From Anaerobiospirillum succiniciproducens DSM 6400 (GTDB lineage Bacteria; Pseudomonadota; Gammaproteobacteria; Enterobacterales; Succinivibrionaceae): 32,173 nucleotides of DNA. Where the stretch lies: assembly GCF_000482845.1 (NCBI RefSeq), contig NZ_AXWV01000050.1:1-32173 (forward strand), written 5' to 3'. This document shows, piece by piece, positions 17,320-26,717 of this stretch. A model generated the notes under the pieces. That model was not told the DNA's origin, did not search any database, and worked only from the letters and a program-made list of their open reading frames with translations. The number at the start of each line of letters is the position of its first letter. The first letter of the stretch is position 1. The position numbers were made by a program, and so were the translations under genes.

Positions 17320-17697
17320 ATGCGTCATCGTTTAGCCGGCCGTCACCTCGGTCGTACTTCTGCACACCGTGCAGCGCTGTATCGCAACCTCGCTAACGCT
17401 CTGATCGAGCGCGAGATTATCAAGACCACCGTACCAAAGGCCAAAGAGTTACGTCGTTTCGTTGAGCCTTTAATCACCTTAGCTAAGGTTGATTCTGTTG
17501 CTAACCGTCGTTTAGCATTCGCTCGTCTGCGTAACAAGGACCTCGTTTCCAAGTTATTCAACGAGGTTGCTAAGGCTTCAGCTAACCGTCCAGGCGGCTA
17601 CACCCGTATCTTAAAGTGCGGTTTCCGTCAGGGCGACAATGCTCCTATGGCCTACATCATGTTAGTAGATCGTACTAACCTTGAGGCTGCTGAGTAA
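17320..17697 (+). CDS. rplQ: 50S ribosomal protein L17
   Basis: The product has 125 residues (E. coli 127). It begins [17 protein letters not shown] and continues with [23 protein letters not shown], ending in the usual [13 protein letters not shown] block. L17 lies near the tunnel exit of the large subunit. AGGAAG precedes the ATG. It is the last gene of the alpha operon and is followed by a strong terminator, so the second rpoA is not co-transcribed by simple read-through. Confidence 0.98.
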   Translation: MRHRLAGRHLGRTSAHRAALYRNLANALIEREIIKTTVPKAKELRRFVEPLITLAKVDSVANRRLAFARLRNKDLVSKLFNEVAKASANRPGGYTRILKCGFRQGDNAPMAYIMLVDRTNLEAAE

Positions 17698-17722
17698 TTA
17701 GCACTCGTACGGTAAGCTAATT

Positions 17723-17753
17723 AAAAAGACTAGCCATAGTGCTAGTCTTTTTT
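17723..17753 (+). terminator. Intrinsic terminator of the alpha operon
   Basis: AAAAAGACTAGC (17723-17734) and GCTAGTCTTTTT (17741-17752) form a perfect 12-bp stem with loop CATAGT and a T-tract. The A-tract on the left would also allow function in the other direction. Confidence 0.9.
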
Positions 17754-17764
17754 AGGCTACCTAA

Positions 17765-17975
17765 GCTACATGCTACTTTAGGCTTGCCTAGGTGGCTATT
17801 AGCTAATCCCAAGTGGTTCGGCCTAGCCTTACCACTTGGTTTCATTCATGGCAAAGCATTAATTGCCTACGCCATAACCCAAACCGTGCTGTTTGGGAAC
17901 TTTAAAAGCCATTCCATCAATGGATGCCGCCCTTTAAAGCACGCGGTCAGGCAGCCACTGCCATATACCGCCCAA
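17765..17975. other. Hairpin-rich stretch between rplQ and the second rpoA, candidate structured RNA
   Basis: A run of clean inverted repeats fills the gap: CCAAGTGG 17809-17816 with CCACTTGG 17832-17839, GGCAA 17850-17854 with TTGCC 17863-17867, CCCAAAC 17878-17884 with GTTTGGG 17891-17897, CTTTAAA 17900-17906 with TTTAAAG 17933-17939 enclosing CCATT/AATGG, and GCGGT 17943-17947 with ACCGC 17967-17971 enclosing GGCAG/CTGCC. It is more GC-rich than other gaps. An 81-codon open frame crosses it but begins inside the terminator and lacks a ribosome site. Function unknown. Confidence 0.45.
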
Positions 17976-18209
17976 GCACGATGAATTCCATTTCTTCTGT
18001 ATCTCAGGAGATCAAAGGCTCGCAAAGTCTACTAAGTTTTACTCTGATAAATCGCAATACGCGCTCACTTAGAGTATGTGCTGCAGTTTAGATATTAACT
18101 TCGTAAGTCATCTTAGCTCTTGCTTGTGCACTAATAATCGAAGTTTACATCACGAGCACTCAAAGCTTAGGACATTCGGTCTATCAATAACCATTTTGAG
18201 GGTTGAACC

Positions 18210-19193
18210 TTGGATCAAATCGATTTTCTAAGGCCTAATATCAAGGAAGTCGAGGTTATCTCACGCAATGTATCTCGCGTGACTCTCGAGCCTTTTGAGC
18301 CAAACTATGCCCAGATTTTTGGTACTGCGCTGCGCCGTATCATGCTGTCCTCTATTCCAGGATATGCAATTACTGAGGTAGAGATTGCTGGAGCTGTTCA
18401 CGAGTACAGCGCCCTTGAAGGTGTGAAAGAGGATGTCCTTTTAATCCTGTTAAACCTCAAGGAAGTTGCTGTTCAGTGCGAAGGCAATAACCACTCACCT
18501 ACCCTGCGTCTTTCCAAGACCGGTATCGGTCCTGTTACCGCAGGTGACATTGAGTGCCCTGCTAACGTCGAGATCAAGAACCCAGATTTAGTTCTGTGCA
18601 ACATTACTGATCCTGAGGTTGAAGTTAACATGACCCTCCACGTAACTCGTGGTCGTGGTTATGTACAGGCTCAGAGCCAGCCATATGTTGAAAACGGCGA
18701 GAACCGCTTCATCGGCCGCCTGTTAATCGACGTATCTTTCTGCCCAGTACTTAACGTAGCTGTTAAGACCCGTGCACTGCCATCTGGTCAGGAAGCCTTA
18801 GATTTAACCATTGAGACTAACGGTACTGTACAGCCAGAAGCAGCTATTTCTATGGCCGCTACTATCTTCGCTGAGCAGCTCAACTCCTTTGTTGATATTC
18901 GCAACTCTGTTGAGCCAGCTGAAGACACCTCATACCGTCCTCTCATCGATCCTAAGCTTATTTGCCCTGTTGAGGATCTTGAGCTTACTGTACGTTCTGC
19001 AAACTGCCTCAAGGCAGAAGGCATCAAGTTCATTGGTGACCTCGTTCAGCGTACTGAAGTTGAGCTGTTAAAGACCCCTAACTTAGGTAAGAAGTCCTTA
19101 ACCGAGATTAAGGACGTGCTTGCCGAGCGCGGCCTGTCATTAGGTATGCGTATCGAGCACTGGCCACCAGCAGATATCGATGTTGGTCGCTAA
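18210..19193 (+). CDS. rpoA2: Second RNA polymerase alpha subunit (alpha-2), separate from the alpha operon
   Basis: The product has 327 residues and is full length. It starts at TTG 18210, since a stop codon lies two codons upstream and the next in-frame ATG is codon 44; GAGGG is 7 bases upstream. The N-terminal domain keeps the beta-binding ALRRIMLSS (RR at 42-43), [17 protein letters not shown] and IGRLLID. It has changed ERGFGHT to EPNYAQI and replaced the beta'-facing [12 protein letters not shown] by [11 protein letters not shown]. The C-terminal domain has all promoter and activator contact motifs ([21 protein letters not shown]) and differs from the operon copy at 5 of 68 positions. 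The gene pair has many synonymous differences there, so the match reflects selection rather than recent conversion. I infer the beta-side position in an alpha heterodimer. It has its own 450-bp upstream region and its own terminator. Confidence 0.95.
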   Translation: MDQIDFLRPNIKEVEVISRNVSRVTLEPFEPNYAQIFGTALRRIMLSSIPGYAITEVEIAGAVHEYSALEGVKEDVLLILLNLKEVAVQCEGNNHSPTLRLSKTGIGPVTAGDIECPANVEIKNPDLVLCNITDPEVEVNMTLHVTRGRGYVQAQSQPYVENGENRFIGRLLIDVSFCPVLNVAVKTRALPSGQEALDLTIETNGTVQPEAAISMAATIFAEQLNSFVDIRNSVEPAEDTSYRPLIDPKLICPVEDLELTVRSANCLKAEGIKFIGDLVQRTEVELLKTPNLGKKSLTEIKDVLAERGLSLGMRIEHWPPADIDVGR

Positions 19194-19246
19194 GATCTAA
19201 TTTATAAAAGTCCTGCCTACATTGGCAGGCAATGCGCTTACGTTCA

Positions 19247-19282
19247 GGCCGCCGAACCTATGTTCTGCGGCCTTTATTTTTT
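19247..19282 (+). terminator. Intrinsic terminator of the second rpoA
   Basis: GGCCGC 19247-19252 with GCGGCC 19267-19272, continued inside by GAAC/GTTC, is followed by TTTATTTTTT. A smaller hairpin, CCTGCC 19212-19217 with GGCAGG 19224-19229, precedes it. Confidence 0.9.
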
Positions 19283-19393
19283 CAATAAGCAAAAAATAAT
19301 GAGCTTTACGCCCGCCCAAACCTTCTAAAAAATTGTTTTTCTTGAAGGTGTTTTGTTCGTTAAAAGGGCAGTTGCCTTTATATTGGTTAAAAA

Positions 19394-20752
19394 ATGAAGT
19401 TTAGCTTTGAAAACTTTGGCTTTATCGATCATGGCACACTTGAACTTGGCGACCTGACCGTTATTTGCGGACCAAACAATGTCGGCAAAACTTATCTGAG
19501 CCATGCTGTGCATGGTTTGGTATTAGAGGCTAGTAAGTTTGTAGACTTTGCTGTAGCTGATGAGCTTATCGATAAGCTCTACAAAGATGGGGTAATCACT
19601 ATTGATTTGAGCGCTTATAGTGACAGCTTACCTTGCTACCTAGAGTCTATATCCAAAACATTCACTAGCAAGATTGCATCATTCTTTAGTGTTGACGACG
19701 ACTACTTTGCTAACACTAAAGTAGAAGTTTTGCCTGAAGGGCTATCGTACGCTTTTAGCGAAGAGATCAACCATACTATCCATGTAGGCACACACAACGA
19801 AATCGTATATAGAAAACCTAAAGATTCTAGTGAACTCTGTATAGCTTACATTTCAAAAAACAACGATCAGCCTCAAGATAACATTCCTAAATATATGCTG
19901 CTTTCATTGATAAAGCAGATTCTTAACTTGTGCCTGATCTCGCCTATATTTAGACCTACATGTCCAATAACCTCAGATCGAACAGGCATCATACTATTTC
20001 AAAAGCAGCTCGATTTGAACATGAGTTCTTTCTCTTGCTCTGCTGCCTTTACTGACTTATTGCACAAGACTCGCGGTGGTGTATTTAACTATCCTGAGCC
20101 AACAAGTTATAACCTAAATCTCGTTCGTAGTTTTGAGACTATCTCTAATAAAAAGAGCTTCATTAGTAGCAACTTAAAATATCAAGGTATCTTGGATGCA
20201 CTATATGACTTGATGCAAGGTACCTGCAAAATCATCAATCAAAAGCTTGTTTACCTTTCTCATGTTGATAAGACCCGTGAGGCGGTACATGTTCCAATCT
20301 ATCTGGCCTCATCATCAGTCAAATCACTTGCTCTAATAGAACTTTACGTACGCTCGATCGCCAATATAGGTGATATGCTTTTAATTGAGGAACCTGAGCT
20401 CGGCCTCGATCTTACTTGCCAGGCTAAAATGGCTGCTCTTATATCTATGCTCGTTAATGCTGGAATTAAAGTTTTAATCACTACCCATAGTGATACTATC
20501 CTTAGAGAGATCAACAATCGAATCATGCTCTCTTGCGACATAGCTGATAAAGAAAGCATCATGCATAGTGCCAACATTTCACATGATGAAATACTCTCTA
20601 GTGGGACAGTTAAAGCTTACTATGTCAATAGCGACCATACTTTACAACAGGCTCCCGTTAATAAGTATGGCGTTGATATTTCAGAGATTGATGCCATCAT
20701 TCGACATTCCAATGCCGTAAGTAACGACATTTTCTATAGCATTGATGAATAA
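19394..20752 (+). CDS. AAA ATPase of the AAA_15/OLD-like type
   Basis: The protein has 452 residues. It has an ABC/SMC-like ATP-binding fold with Walker A GPNNVGKT (26-33), an SSSVKSLALIEL helix resembling the ABC signature region (about 304-315), Walker B LLIEEPELGLDL (329-340) and the switch histidine in ITTHSD (H365). The C-terminal tail ends with VKAYYVNSDHTLQQ, KYGVDISEIDAII and the acidic end FYSIDE, typical of AAA_15 proteins. No TOPRIM nuclease domain is visible, unlike true OLD nucleases. Relatives often act with a nuclease or RloB/HNH partner in phage defence or DNA repair. Here no such partner follows: the next gene is 240 bp away and of unknown type. The ribosome site is poor. Function beyond ATP hydrolysis is not shown. 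Confidence 0.85.
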   Translation: MKFSFENFGFIDHGTLELGDLTVICGPNNVGKTYLSHAVHGLVLEASKFVDFAVADELIDKLYKDGVITIDLSAYSDSLPCYLESISKTFTSKIASFFSVDDDYFANTKVEVLPEGLSYAFSEEINHTIHVGTHNEIVYRKPKDSSELCIAYISKNNDQPQDNIPKYMLLSLIKQILNLCLISPIFRPTCPITSDRTGIILFQKQLDLNMSSFSCSAAFTDLLHKTRGGVFNYPEPTSYNLNLVRSFETISNKKSFISSNLKYQGILDALYDLMQGTCKIINQKLVYLSHVDKTREAVHVPIYLASSSVKSLALIELYVRSIANIGDMLLIEEPELGLDLTCQAKMAALISMLVNAGIKVLITTHSDTILREINNRIMLSCDIADKESIMHSANISHDEILSSGTVKAYYVNSDHTLQQAPVNKYGVDISEIDAIIRHSNAVSNDIFYSIDE

Positions 20753-20993
20753 GGCTTAGCTATTTTTAATAACAGTGAACCACGTTCACTATCTAGTCAA
20801 TCCCGGCACTAATAATCGTAGCCAAAAGCATAGCCATAACTATGGGTTATAAGATCGCAGTACTTACTTTAGTGGCTCAATATCAGAACAGTTGTGTTTA
20901 GTTCAAAGAGTGATTTAAGTTAAAGTTTGTTAGGTAGCAGCGTATAGTAGATTATACTTTACGCTCACACCTCGACATTTGGGACACAATTCT

Positions 20994-21428
20994 ATGGATA
21001 CTCAAGCATTAGCAACTATTGATACAGATAAGATCAGCGATGCAGATTTTGACTACCTTACTGATGCTGCTTTAGAGCTGGTCTTTGATACCTTAGATCT
21101 TACTGAGGCTGATGAGAAAACTGTTGAGCGCATCCGTCAGCGCCTTGATACTGATAAGTATGATCTTTCATTTGAGATGAACACACCATCAGATGGCTGG
21201 TGGGAAGATAATGTACTGCCTGACCTCTTAAGTGAAGATGAGGCTAGCGCACAACATAGCATCACCTTAGAGCTTAATCTCATATCTACTACTATCTCAG
21301 GCTCACGTTCTGGCGAAAGAGTCATTGTGGCTTCTGTTTACGTAAACGTTGACCCAAGCCTTGAGAACTTACAAGAGAGCGGCATTAGACATCCTGTAAT
21401 TAAGTGGCTTCCTGAGCTTGATGGCTAA
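20994..21428 (+). CDS. Small acidic protein of unknown function
   Basis: I do not recognise this 144-residue protein. It is strongly acidic. It opens with a helical, Asp-rich half (DKISDADFDYLTDAALELVF, then LTEADEKTVERIRQRL), continues with PSDGWWEDNVLPDLLSEDE, and ends in an alternating beta-like half (SITLELNLISTTI, RVIVASVYVNVD). There is no signal peptide or membrane segment. The ATG at 20994 has GGGA about 10 bases upstream. A TTG at 20979 is a less likely start. TATACT (20953-20958) could be the -10 box of its own promoter. It might be an inhibitor or adaptor, but no evidence shows this. Confidence 0.65.
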   Translation: MDTQALATIDTDKISDADFDYLTDAALELVFDTLDLTEADEKTVERIRQRLDTDKYDLSFEMNTPSDGWWEDNVLPDLLSEDEASAQHSITLELNLISTTISGSRSGERVIVASVYVNVDPSLENLQESGIRHPVIKWLPELDG

Positions 21429-21436
21429 GCACACTT

Positions 21437-21478
21437 GCGCGTCTTGAGCATAATCTAGTGCTCTGTTGCAAGACGCGC
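21437..21478. other. Strong hairpin between convergent genes, without T-tract
   Basis: GCGCGTCTTG (21437-21446) pairs perfectly with CAAGACGCGC (21469-21478), and an inner AGCA/TGCT pair is possible. It lies just after the stop of the acidic protein and before the end of the opposing GT9 gene. It could serve as a transcript-end stabiliser. It lacks the U-run of a classic terminator. Confidence 0.6.
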
Positions 21479-21536
21479 GTTATAGCTTTGCAATGTGTAT
21501 TGCGCTATGACTCTGTAGGAGCTTAATGGCTAAAGA

Positions 21537-22778
21537 CTAGTCATTTTGTGTAGCTAGCAGCTTATTCATAAACTCAGCAGTAGGATTGAGGATAAGGTTT
21601 GGCTCAATAGTATTAAAGTTTGCGTCGGAGAACCTTAGTACCTCTGCAGTATCACCCTCACCTAAAGGAGCCCACTGCAATGAGTTGGTAGTCACATTGT
21701 GATAGAAGCAAAGCTGTCGAACACTTGTGGCGCAAGCTATATGTACGGTAGCAGTGTCAACGCCAATTTGACCGTCGCAACAGCTAATTAAAGCAGCCAA
21801 ATCGCAAGGGGTGGATTCTTTGGGCATGAGCACAATGCGTGTGCCCACTAGATCTTTTAGCTCGCCTAAAGACGCTATAACCTTATCAATGTAATCGCCC
21901 ATGCCTCTATGACAAAGGAGCAAGGCTCTAGTCTTATCTGACGATGAGATGATCTTGCTCATAATGGCAGCCGTTAGTTCTGGAGTAAATGAACGTATTT
22001 TAGCTGCTCCTGATGGGTTAACCCCCACTAAGATCGTATCTTTATCGCATGCTAAATAGTTTTGCGCGTGCTCAAGCTCTTCTTCGGTAAATAAAGGCTT
22101 ATAGCTTACTAAAGATGGTTTAAGCTTACCTAGCTGCATAAACTCACAAAAAGCTTGAGACACTCGCTTGTCATAAGCATCAACATCGTAGAGTAAGAAG
22201 CTAATCTCTGTTGCCTTTCGAGCAACTTGCTCCTCAATACCGCCTGATAGTGCGGCTTGGCTTGCAGCGCGTGCTACTAAATTGTCGCTCAGACGTTTAT
22301 CGCAACCAGCTACATATTTAGGCTTGAGACAATGATTAAAGATGAAGTCACGTGGCCTATAGTTAGGCTCAGTTGAAAGCACTAAATCAATCTTATCGCT
22401 ATAACCTGCATCAACTGCAGCTTGAATAATTTGCGCACAGATAAGCTCAATCTCTTTCTCTTTAGGCTTGCGTGATGACTCAATAACACAGTCAAAACCT
22501 AAGATATCTTTGTATATATGCTTTAGATTTTTAGGACATACAGCGCTTAAAAAGAGCTTACGGCCAGCGGCGTTAGTTAATGAGCGTAACTGAGAGTAAA
22601 AGTGTGTCATTACTTGAGTATCGCCAAGCTTGCCATCGAGCTTCAAAATCACGACGTGTTCAAGCTCATTAAAGTCAAATTTAGCTACATCCCCGTTTGG
22701 GATATAACCAAACTTACTACGAGCCCACATGAAGCGAGTCTTGTCTCTGAGCTTAAAAAAGAGTTGTTTAGTGCCCAT
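21537..22778 (-). CDS. Glycosyltransferase family 9 (heptosyltransferase-like) protein
   Basis: The protein has 413 residues. It has the GT9 N-terminal motif LKLDGKLGDTQV (45-56), the inter-domain VGVNPSGAAKIRSF (about 250-263) and the C-terminal donor-binding IGVDTATVHIAC (338-349). This suggests transfer of a heptose or similar sugar to lipopolysaccharide core on the cytoplasmic face of the inner membrane. It is not a close duplicate of the GT9 protein at 519-1826. It starts at ATG 22778 after a weak AGAAGA site and lies 50 bp downstream of the L,D-transpeptidase on the same strand, so the two are probably one transcript devoted to the envelope. Confidence 0.83.
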   Translation of the reverse strand: MGTKQLFFKLRDKTRFMWARSKFGYIPNGDVAKFDFNELEHVVILKLDGKLGDTQVMTHFYSQLRSLTNAAGRKLFLSAVCPKNLKHIYKDILGFDCVIESSRKPKEKEIELICAQIIQAAVDAGYSDKIDLVLSTEPNYRPRDFIFNHCLKPKYVAGCDKRLSDNLVARAASQAALSGGIEEQVARKATEISFLLYDVDAYDKRVSQAFCEFMQLGKLKPSLVSYKPLFTEEELEHAQNYLACDKDTILVGVNPSGAAKIRSFTPELTAAIMSKIISSSDKTRALLLCHRGMGDYIDKVIASLGELKDLVGTRIVLMPKESTPCDLAALISCCDGQIGVDTATVHIACATSVRQLCFYHNVTTNSLQWAPLGEGDTAEVLRFSDANFNTIEPNLILNPTAEFMNKLLATQND

Positions 22779-22828
22779 ATTCTTCTAACCTAAAGCCATG
22801 ATGAGACGACAAGTTTGTGCAGTAATGC

Positions 22829-23593
22829 CTAAGGCTTTATCTCAATTGGAGTGCCGGGATCGACTAAGGAAATAAACTCATCCATCTCTGGATTGAGAAT
22901 AGCAATACAGCCATTAGTCCAATCTGAGCGCTGCACTGTCTCATGATACTCACTATTTGATGGTGGCTGGCCATGAACCATAATCATGCCGCCAGGACTT
23001 ACACCACGCTTACGTGCATTAGCAATATCCTGTGGATTAGGATAGGAGATATGGAAAGCTCGATAGTAGTATGAGTTTTCTTTCACGTAATCGAGAGTAT
23101 ATGTCCCCTCCGGAGTGCGACGATCCCCCTCTTGAATTTTATGTCCCTGAGGACGATCGGATAGTGCAATCCAATACTTACGTACGACTTGATTGTTCTT
23201 ATAAAGCATCATTTGATGGTACTGTTTGTAGACTACTACTTTGTCTACTAAGTACTTTGGTGCGCGATAGCCACGTGGGAACAGTGGCAGCGAGGAAATG
23301 CGATTGAGCTTTACATAGTCATATTCGTAGTCCTCAACTACTGAGTCTACAACGGCACTGTTATATAAAGTAGCAGGTAAATTAGCTGTTTCAGATGAGG
23401 CATGCTGAGCGTATGGCTTAATCTCAGTACGATTAAACAGATCGCCAATCGCGGCTTGAGCAGAGCCCAAGAAGGAGTTGCTACAAATAAATAGCAAGGC
23501 CATAAGCATCATCTTGGACTTAAAACCACCGCCTAAGCGTGACGTAAAGCGTGCACAAGCCGATACAAATAATGAAAGTTGGTCGATCGCCAT
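22829..23593 (-). CDS. Periplasmic L,D-transpeptidase (YkuD domain)
   Basis: From the ATG at 23593 the protein has 254 residues. A hydrophobic signal segment (MMLMALLFICSNSFLGSAQA, about 28-47) is followed by a periplasmic domain. The YkuD active site is present: HGQ (H207) and SDWTNGCIAI with catalytic Cys-229. It is preceded by the DRRTPEGTY strand and followed by GTPIEI. These enzymes make 3-3 peptidoglycan cross-links, attach lipoproteins, or cut those bonds. The active-site context does not say which. Start choice is uncertain: a TTG at 23668 and an ATG at 23512 are in frame. The ATG at 23512 would give a more normal, shorter signal peptide. No start has a strong ribosome site. Confidence 0.85.
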   Translation of the reverse strand: MAIDQLSLFVSACARFTSRLGGGFKSKMMLMALLFICSNSFLGSAQAAIGDLFNRTEIKPYAQHASSETANLPATLYNSAVVDSVVEDYEYDYVKLNRISSLPLFPRGYRAPKYLVDKVVVYKQYHQMMLYKNNQVVRKYWIALSDRPQGHKIQEGDRRTPEGTYTLDYVKENSYYYRAFHISYPNPQDIANARKRGVSPGGMIMVHGQPPSNSEYHETVQRSDWTNGCIAILNPEMDEFISLVDPGTPIEIKP

Positions 23594-23668
23594 AGACTCA
23601 TTACTCAAAAACAAAGAAAGTACGTGTAGGTTCTCATCTAAGTTAAGAACACCACATACAGCAAACAA

Positions 23669-24138
23669 TAACGTCTCTTATGACACAAAGATGCAGGCTA
23701 TTGCGAGCAAAATAATCTATGCATCAGAATGCATGAGCTCAGCAATGCTTATATAAATGCGCTAAAAAGTGTTTTTTCCCACTTTGCGTAATTTCGCAGC
23801 ATTTACACTTATAGTGTAGAATGCTTAGCCTTATTGTGTCTTTATGCCTACATATGCCCATTTGAGCATATGTCCTTAAAGCTTTGCACAGTTAAAACAT
23901 GGATGGGTTCCTTTGCGAGCCCATCTATAAACTAGGCAAATAAGCTTTTTAGCATAAGAAAGACAAAGATAAGATTTTAGCCCGGATCTGAATCCACGCA
24001 AATGCAATTTGCAAAGTTTCGGTATTGGTAATTTCAAAACAAGCCGTCGACATTTACTGCACTATTGTTAGGCAGTTTTACTGCGGCATGCATTTTTTGA
24101 AGTTCAGCTAACCACATAGATTTTGATGGCCTTTATTC
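23669..24138. other. Upstream region of parC with a row of five perfect or near-perfect hairpins
   Basis: In 290 bases I find GCATTTACACT 23799-23809 with AGTGTAGAATGC 23813-23824 (one bulged G), ACATATGC 23850-23857 with GCATATGT 23866-23873, GATGGGTTC 23902-23910 with GAGCCCATC 23917-23925 (one G-U), GCAAAT 23998-24003 with ATTTGC 24007-24012, and GCAGT 24072-24076 with ACTGC 24080-24084. The promoters of parC and of the divergent L,D-transpeptidase must lie here, but I cannot place clear boxes. No gene is visible. Confidence 0.5.
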
Positions 24139-26433
24139 ATGAGCACCTTAAACAATAGTGACTTAAGTTTAGAGGGTGTCGAGCTGTTGCAACTGCGCAA
24201 CTTTGCTCACGATGCCTACTTAAATTACTCCATGAGCGTCATCCGTGACCGTGCCTTACCATCGGTAAGTGACGGTCTTAAGCCTGTACAGCGTCGTATT
24301 ATTTACGCCATGGCCAAGCTTGGCATTAACAGCAAGGCCAAGCACGTAAAATCAGCCCGTACTGTAGGTGACGTAATCGGTAAGTACCACCCTCATGGTG
24401 ATAGTGCTTGTTATGAGGCTATGGTTCTCATGGCACAGCCTTTTTCCTTCCGCTATCCTCTCATCGATGGCCAAGGTAACTGGGGTGACGTTGAGGATCC
24501 AAAGTCCTTTGCGGCGATGCGTTATACCGAAGCCCGCTTATCTCCACAGGCAGACCTCCTCTTAGAGGACTTGAACTTAGGCTGCGTTGATTGGCAACCT
24601 AACTTCGATGGTACAACTGAAGAGCCTAAAGCACTACCTGCCCGTGTACCAAGCATTTTATTAAACGGCACCATGGGTATTGCCGTGGGTATGGCCACCG
24701 AGATTCCGCCACACAACCTCAATGAGATTGTGAAGGCTACCTCTTATCTGCTTGATCATCCAAAAGCTTCAGTTAAAGACCTGATGAAATATGTTCAAGG
24801 TCCTGACTATCCTTGTGGTGCTGACATCATCACCCCAAAGGATGAGCTATTGAAGATGTATGAGACTGGTCGTGGCAGCATCAGACAGCGTGCTGTTTAC
24901 GAAGAGACCAAGGATGGCATCGTCATCACTGCTCTTCCTTTCCAAGTTAGCGTTGGCGATATCGAAAAGAAGATTGCTGAGCTGATGATGAAAAAGGAGC
25001 TGCCTTGGATTTCTGACCTAGTTAACGCATCAGATCGTGATAACCCTTGCAAGCTCATCTTAGTACCTCGCTCTAACCGTGTAGATACTGAGAGTGTAAT
25101 GAGCCATCTCTTTGCCAAGACAGATCTTGAGAAGACTTATAAATTCAATCTCAATATCTTAGGTTTAGATGGCAAGCCTCAAGTAAAAGATCTCGCCACT
25201 ATCTTAGGCGAGTGGATTACATTCCGCACCAATACAGTTACCAAGCGCTTTAATCATCGCCTCAATGCTGTTAACAAGCGTCTGCACTTACTTGATGGCT
25301 TGATGACGGTATTTTTAAACCTTGATGAGGTTATTGAGATCATTCGTAACGAGGATGATCCTAAACAGGCCTTAATGCAGCGCTTTAAGCTTACCGAAGA
25401 GCAAGTTGATTACATCCTTGAGACTAAGCTTAGACAATTAGCTCGTCTTGAAGAGGAAAAGATCCAAGGCGAGGCTGACAAGCTTACTAAAGAAAAGCAG
25501 GAGCTTGAGGACTTATTAGCTCACCCAGAAAAGCTTAAGAACTTTATCAAAGCTGAGCTCAGTGCTGATGCTAAAAAGTTTGGTGACAAGCGTCGCTGTG
25601 CTATTGTCGAGCGTGAGGCAGCTAAGGAAATCGACCTTACAGCTAACACTCCAGCCCAGGTTATGACAGTAGTGCTCTCTCGTATGGGATGGGTACGTGC
25701 AGCTAATGGTACTGGTATCGACCCAATGGCTCTGTCATATAAGAGTGGCGATAGCTTCCTTGAACAGGCTGTAGGCAAGTCTAATCAAAGCGCCGTCTTT
25801 ATCAGTAATATGGGACGTACCTTTAGTATCTTTATTAAGGATCTGCCATCTGCACGTGGTCAAGGTGAGCCTATTTCTACCAAGATTAATCTGCAGCCAA
25901 ACGAGTACATTACATCCGTAATTACTGGCTCAGTTGAGGACCATTTCCTGCTCGCAACAGATCGTGGCTATGGCTTTATCTGTCGTTTTGCAGATTTACT
26001 AACCCGAAACAAGGCCGGTAAGTCTGTCATTACCTTAGATGCTGAAGCTAGTGTACTTAAGCCACTTAAGGTACAAGACCCACAAAACACCATCGTGCTC
26101 ATTGTTTCTAAGCAAGGTAAGATGCTTATCTATCGTGCCTCTGAGCTTAATATTCTGCCACGTGGCAAGGGATTGAAGCTCATTAAGATTGCTAACGATA
26201 AGCTCAAGAGTGGTATGGACGGTATTGCAGATATCATCTGCCTCAATGAGGGTGAGGGCGCAAACCTGCACTCAGGCAAGCTCAAGCTTTCCTTAGCTCC
26301 TAAGATCATTGCTGATCGTATTTCTAACCGTGAACGTGCTGGTGAGTCATTACCAGAACGTATTCAACGTGTGGACTACATTGAGCTAGTGCCGGCTAAA
26401 CAGCCAAGCATTGCTGAAACTGCCTCGGAGTAA
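24139..26433 (+). CDS. parC: DNA topoisomerase IV subunit A
   Basis: The protein has 764 residues (E. coli ParC 752). With ParE it decatenates replicated chromosomes and relaxes supercoils. It has the breakage-reunion domain with [25 protein letters not shown] and [10 protein letters not shown] with catalytic Tyr-129. The quinolone-resistance positions carry the sensitive residues Ser-89 and Glu-93 (E. coli S80 and E84). The coiled-coil arm contains [10 protein letters not shown]. The short C-terminal domain carries a degenerate GyrA-type box (ARGQGEP), which separates it from GyrA. parE is not in the window. plsC follows, as in E. coli. The start codon has no strong ribosome site. Confidence 0.97.
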   Translation: MSTLNNSDLSLEGVELLQLRNFAHDAYLNYSMSVIRDRALPSVSDGLKPVQRRIIYAMAKLGINSKAKHVKSARTVGDVIGKYHPHGDSACYEAMVLMAQPFSFRYPLIDGQGNWGDVEDPKSFAAMRYTEARLSPQADLLLEDLNLGCVDWQPNFDGTTEEPKALPARVPSILLNGTMGIAVGMATEIPPHNLNEIVKATSYLLDHPKASVKDLMKYVQGPDYPCGADIITPKDELLKMYETGRGSIRQRAVYEETKDGIVITALPFQVSVGDIEKKIAELMMKKELPWISDLVNASDRDNPCKLILVPRSNRVDTESVMSHLFAKTDLEKTYKFNLNILGLDGKPQVKDLATILGEWITFRTNTVTKRFNHRLNAVNKRLHLLDGLMTVFLNLDEVIEIIRNEDDPKQALMQRFKLTEEQVDYILETKLRQLARLEEEKIQGEADKLTKEKQELEDLLAHPEKLKNFIKAELSADAKKFGDKRRCAIVEREAAKEIDLTANTPAQVMTVVLSRMGWVRAANGTGIDPMALSYKSGDSFLEQAVGKSNQSAVFISNMGRTFSIFIKDLPSARGQGEPISTKINLQPNEYITSVITGSVEDHFLLATDRGYGFICRFADLLTRNKAGKSVITLDAEASVLKPLKVQDPQNTIVLIVSKQGKMLIYRASELNILPRGKGLKLIKIANDKLKSGMDGIADIICLNEGEGANLHSGKLKLSLAPKIIADRISNRERAGESLPERIQRVDYIELVPAKQPSIAETASE

Positions 26434-26456
26434 CTCTAGCCCTAAATGAGAACTGC

Positions 26457-26491
26457 AGCCAAGTACCCATTAGTTTGCTAGGTACTTGGCT
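26457..26491 (+). other. Perfect 11-bp stem-loop after parC
   Basis: AGCCAAGTACC (26457-26467) pairs with GGTACTTGGCT (26481-26491) around a 13-nt loop. No T-tract follows, so it may be a 3'-end stabiliser or a Rho-dependent end rather than an intrinsic terminator. The 285-bp gap to plsC holds nothing else I can identify. Confidence 0.6.
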
Positions 26492-26717
26492 CGTAGCATT
26501 AAAGGCTGCACTTAGTTAAAGCTCTAGCTGTGTTCAGCCTACAAAACTCTAAGAGAGCTTCATTTTTCAAACTAGCACTGCTTACATGCAACTCAGATGA
26601 TTGCAAGTTAGCTAGAGGGCTAACTTATAGCTGAGTTTTACTACTAAGTTACCACCCTGGCCATCTTTATCTGATGGCAAGTCTATTCACTCACCTGTAT
26701 AAGTAAGATACGCGCCT

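Noticed and set aside
17739..17984. Open frame of 81 codons after rplQ
   Set aside because: It begins inside the terminator hairpin, has no ribosome site, and the DNA is explained by a run of inverted repeats.
24348..24460. Quinolone-resistance change in ParC
   Set aside because: The key positions are the normal Ser-89 and Glu-93, so no resistance substitution is visible.
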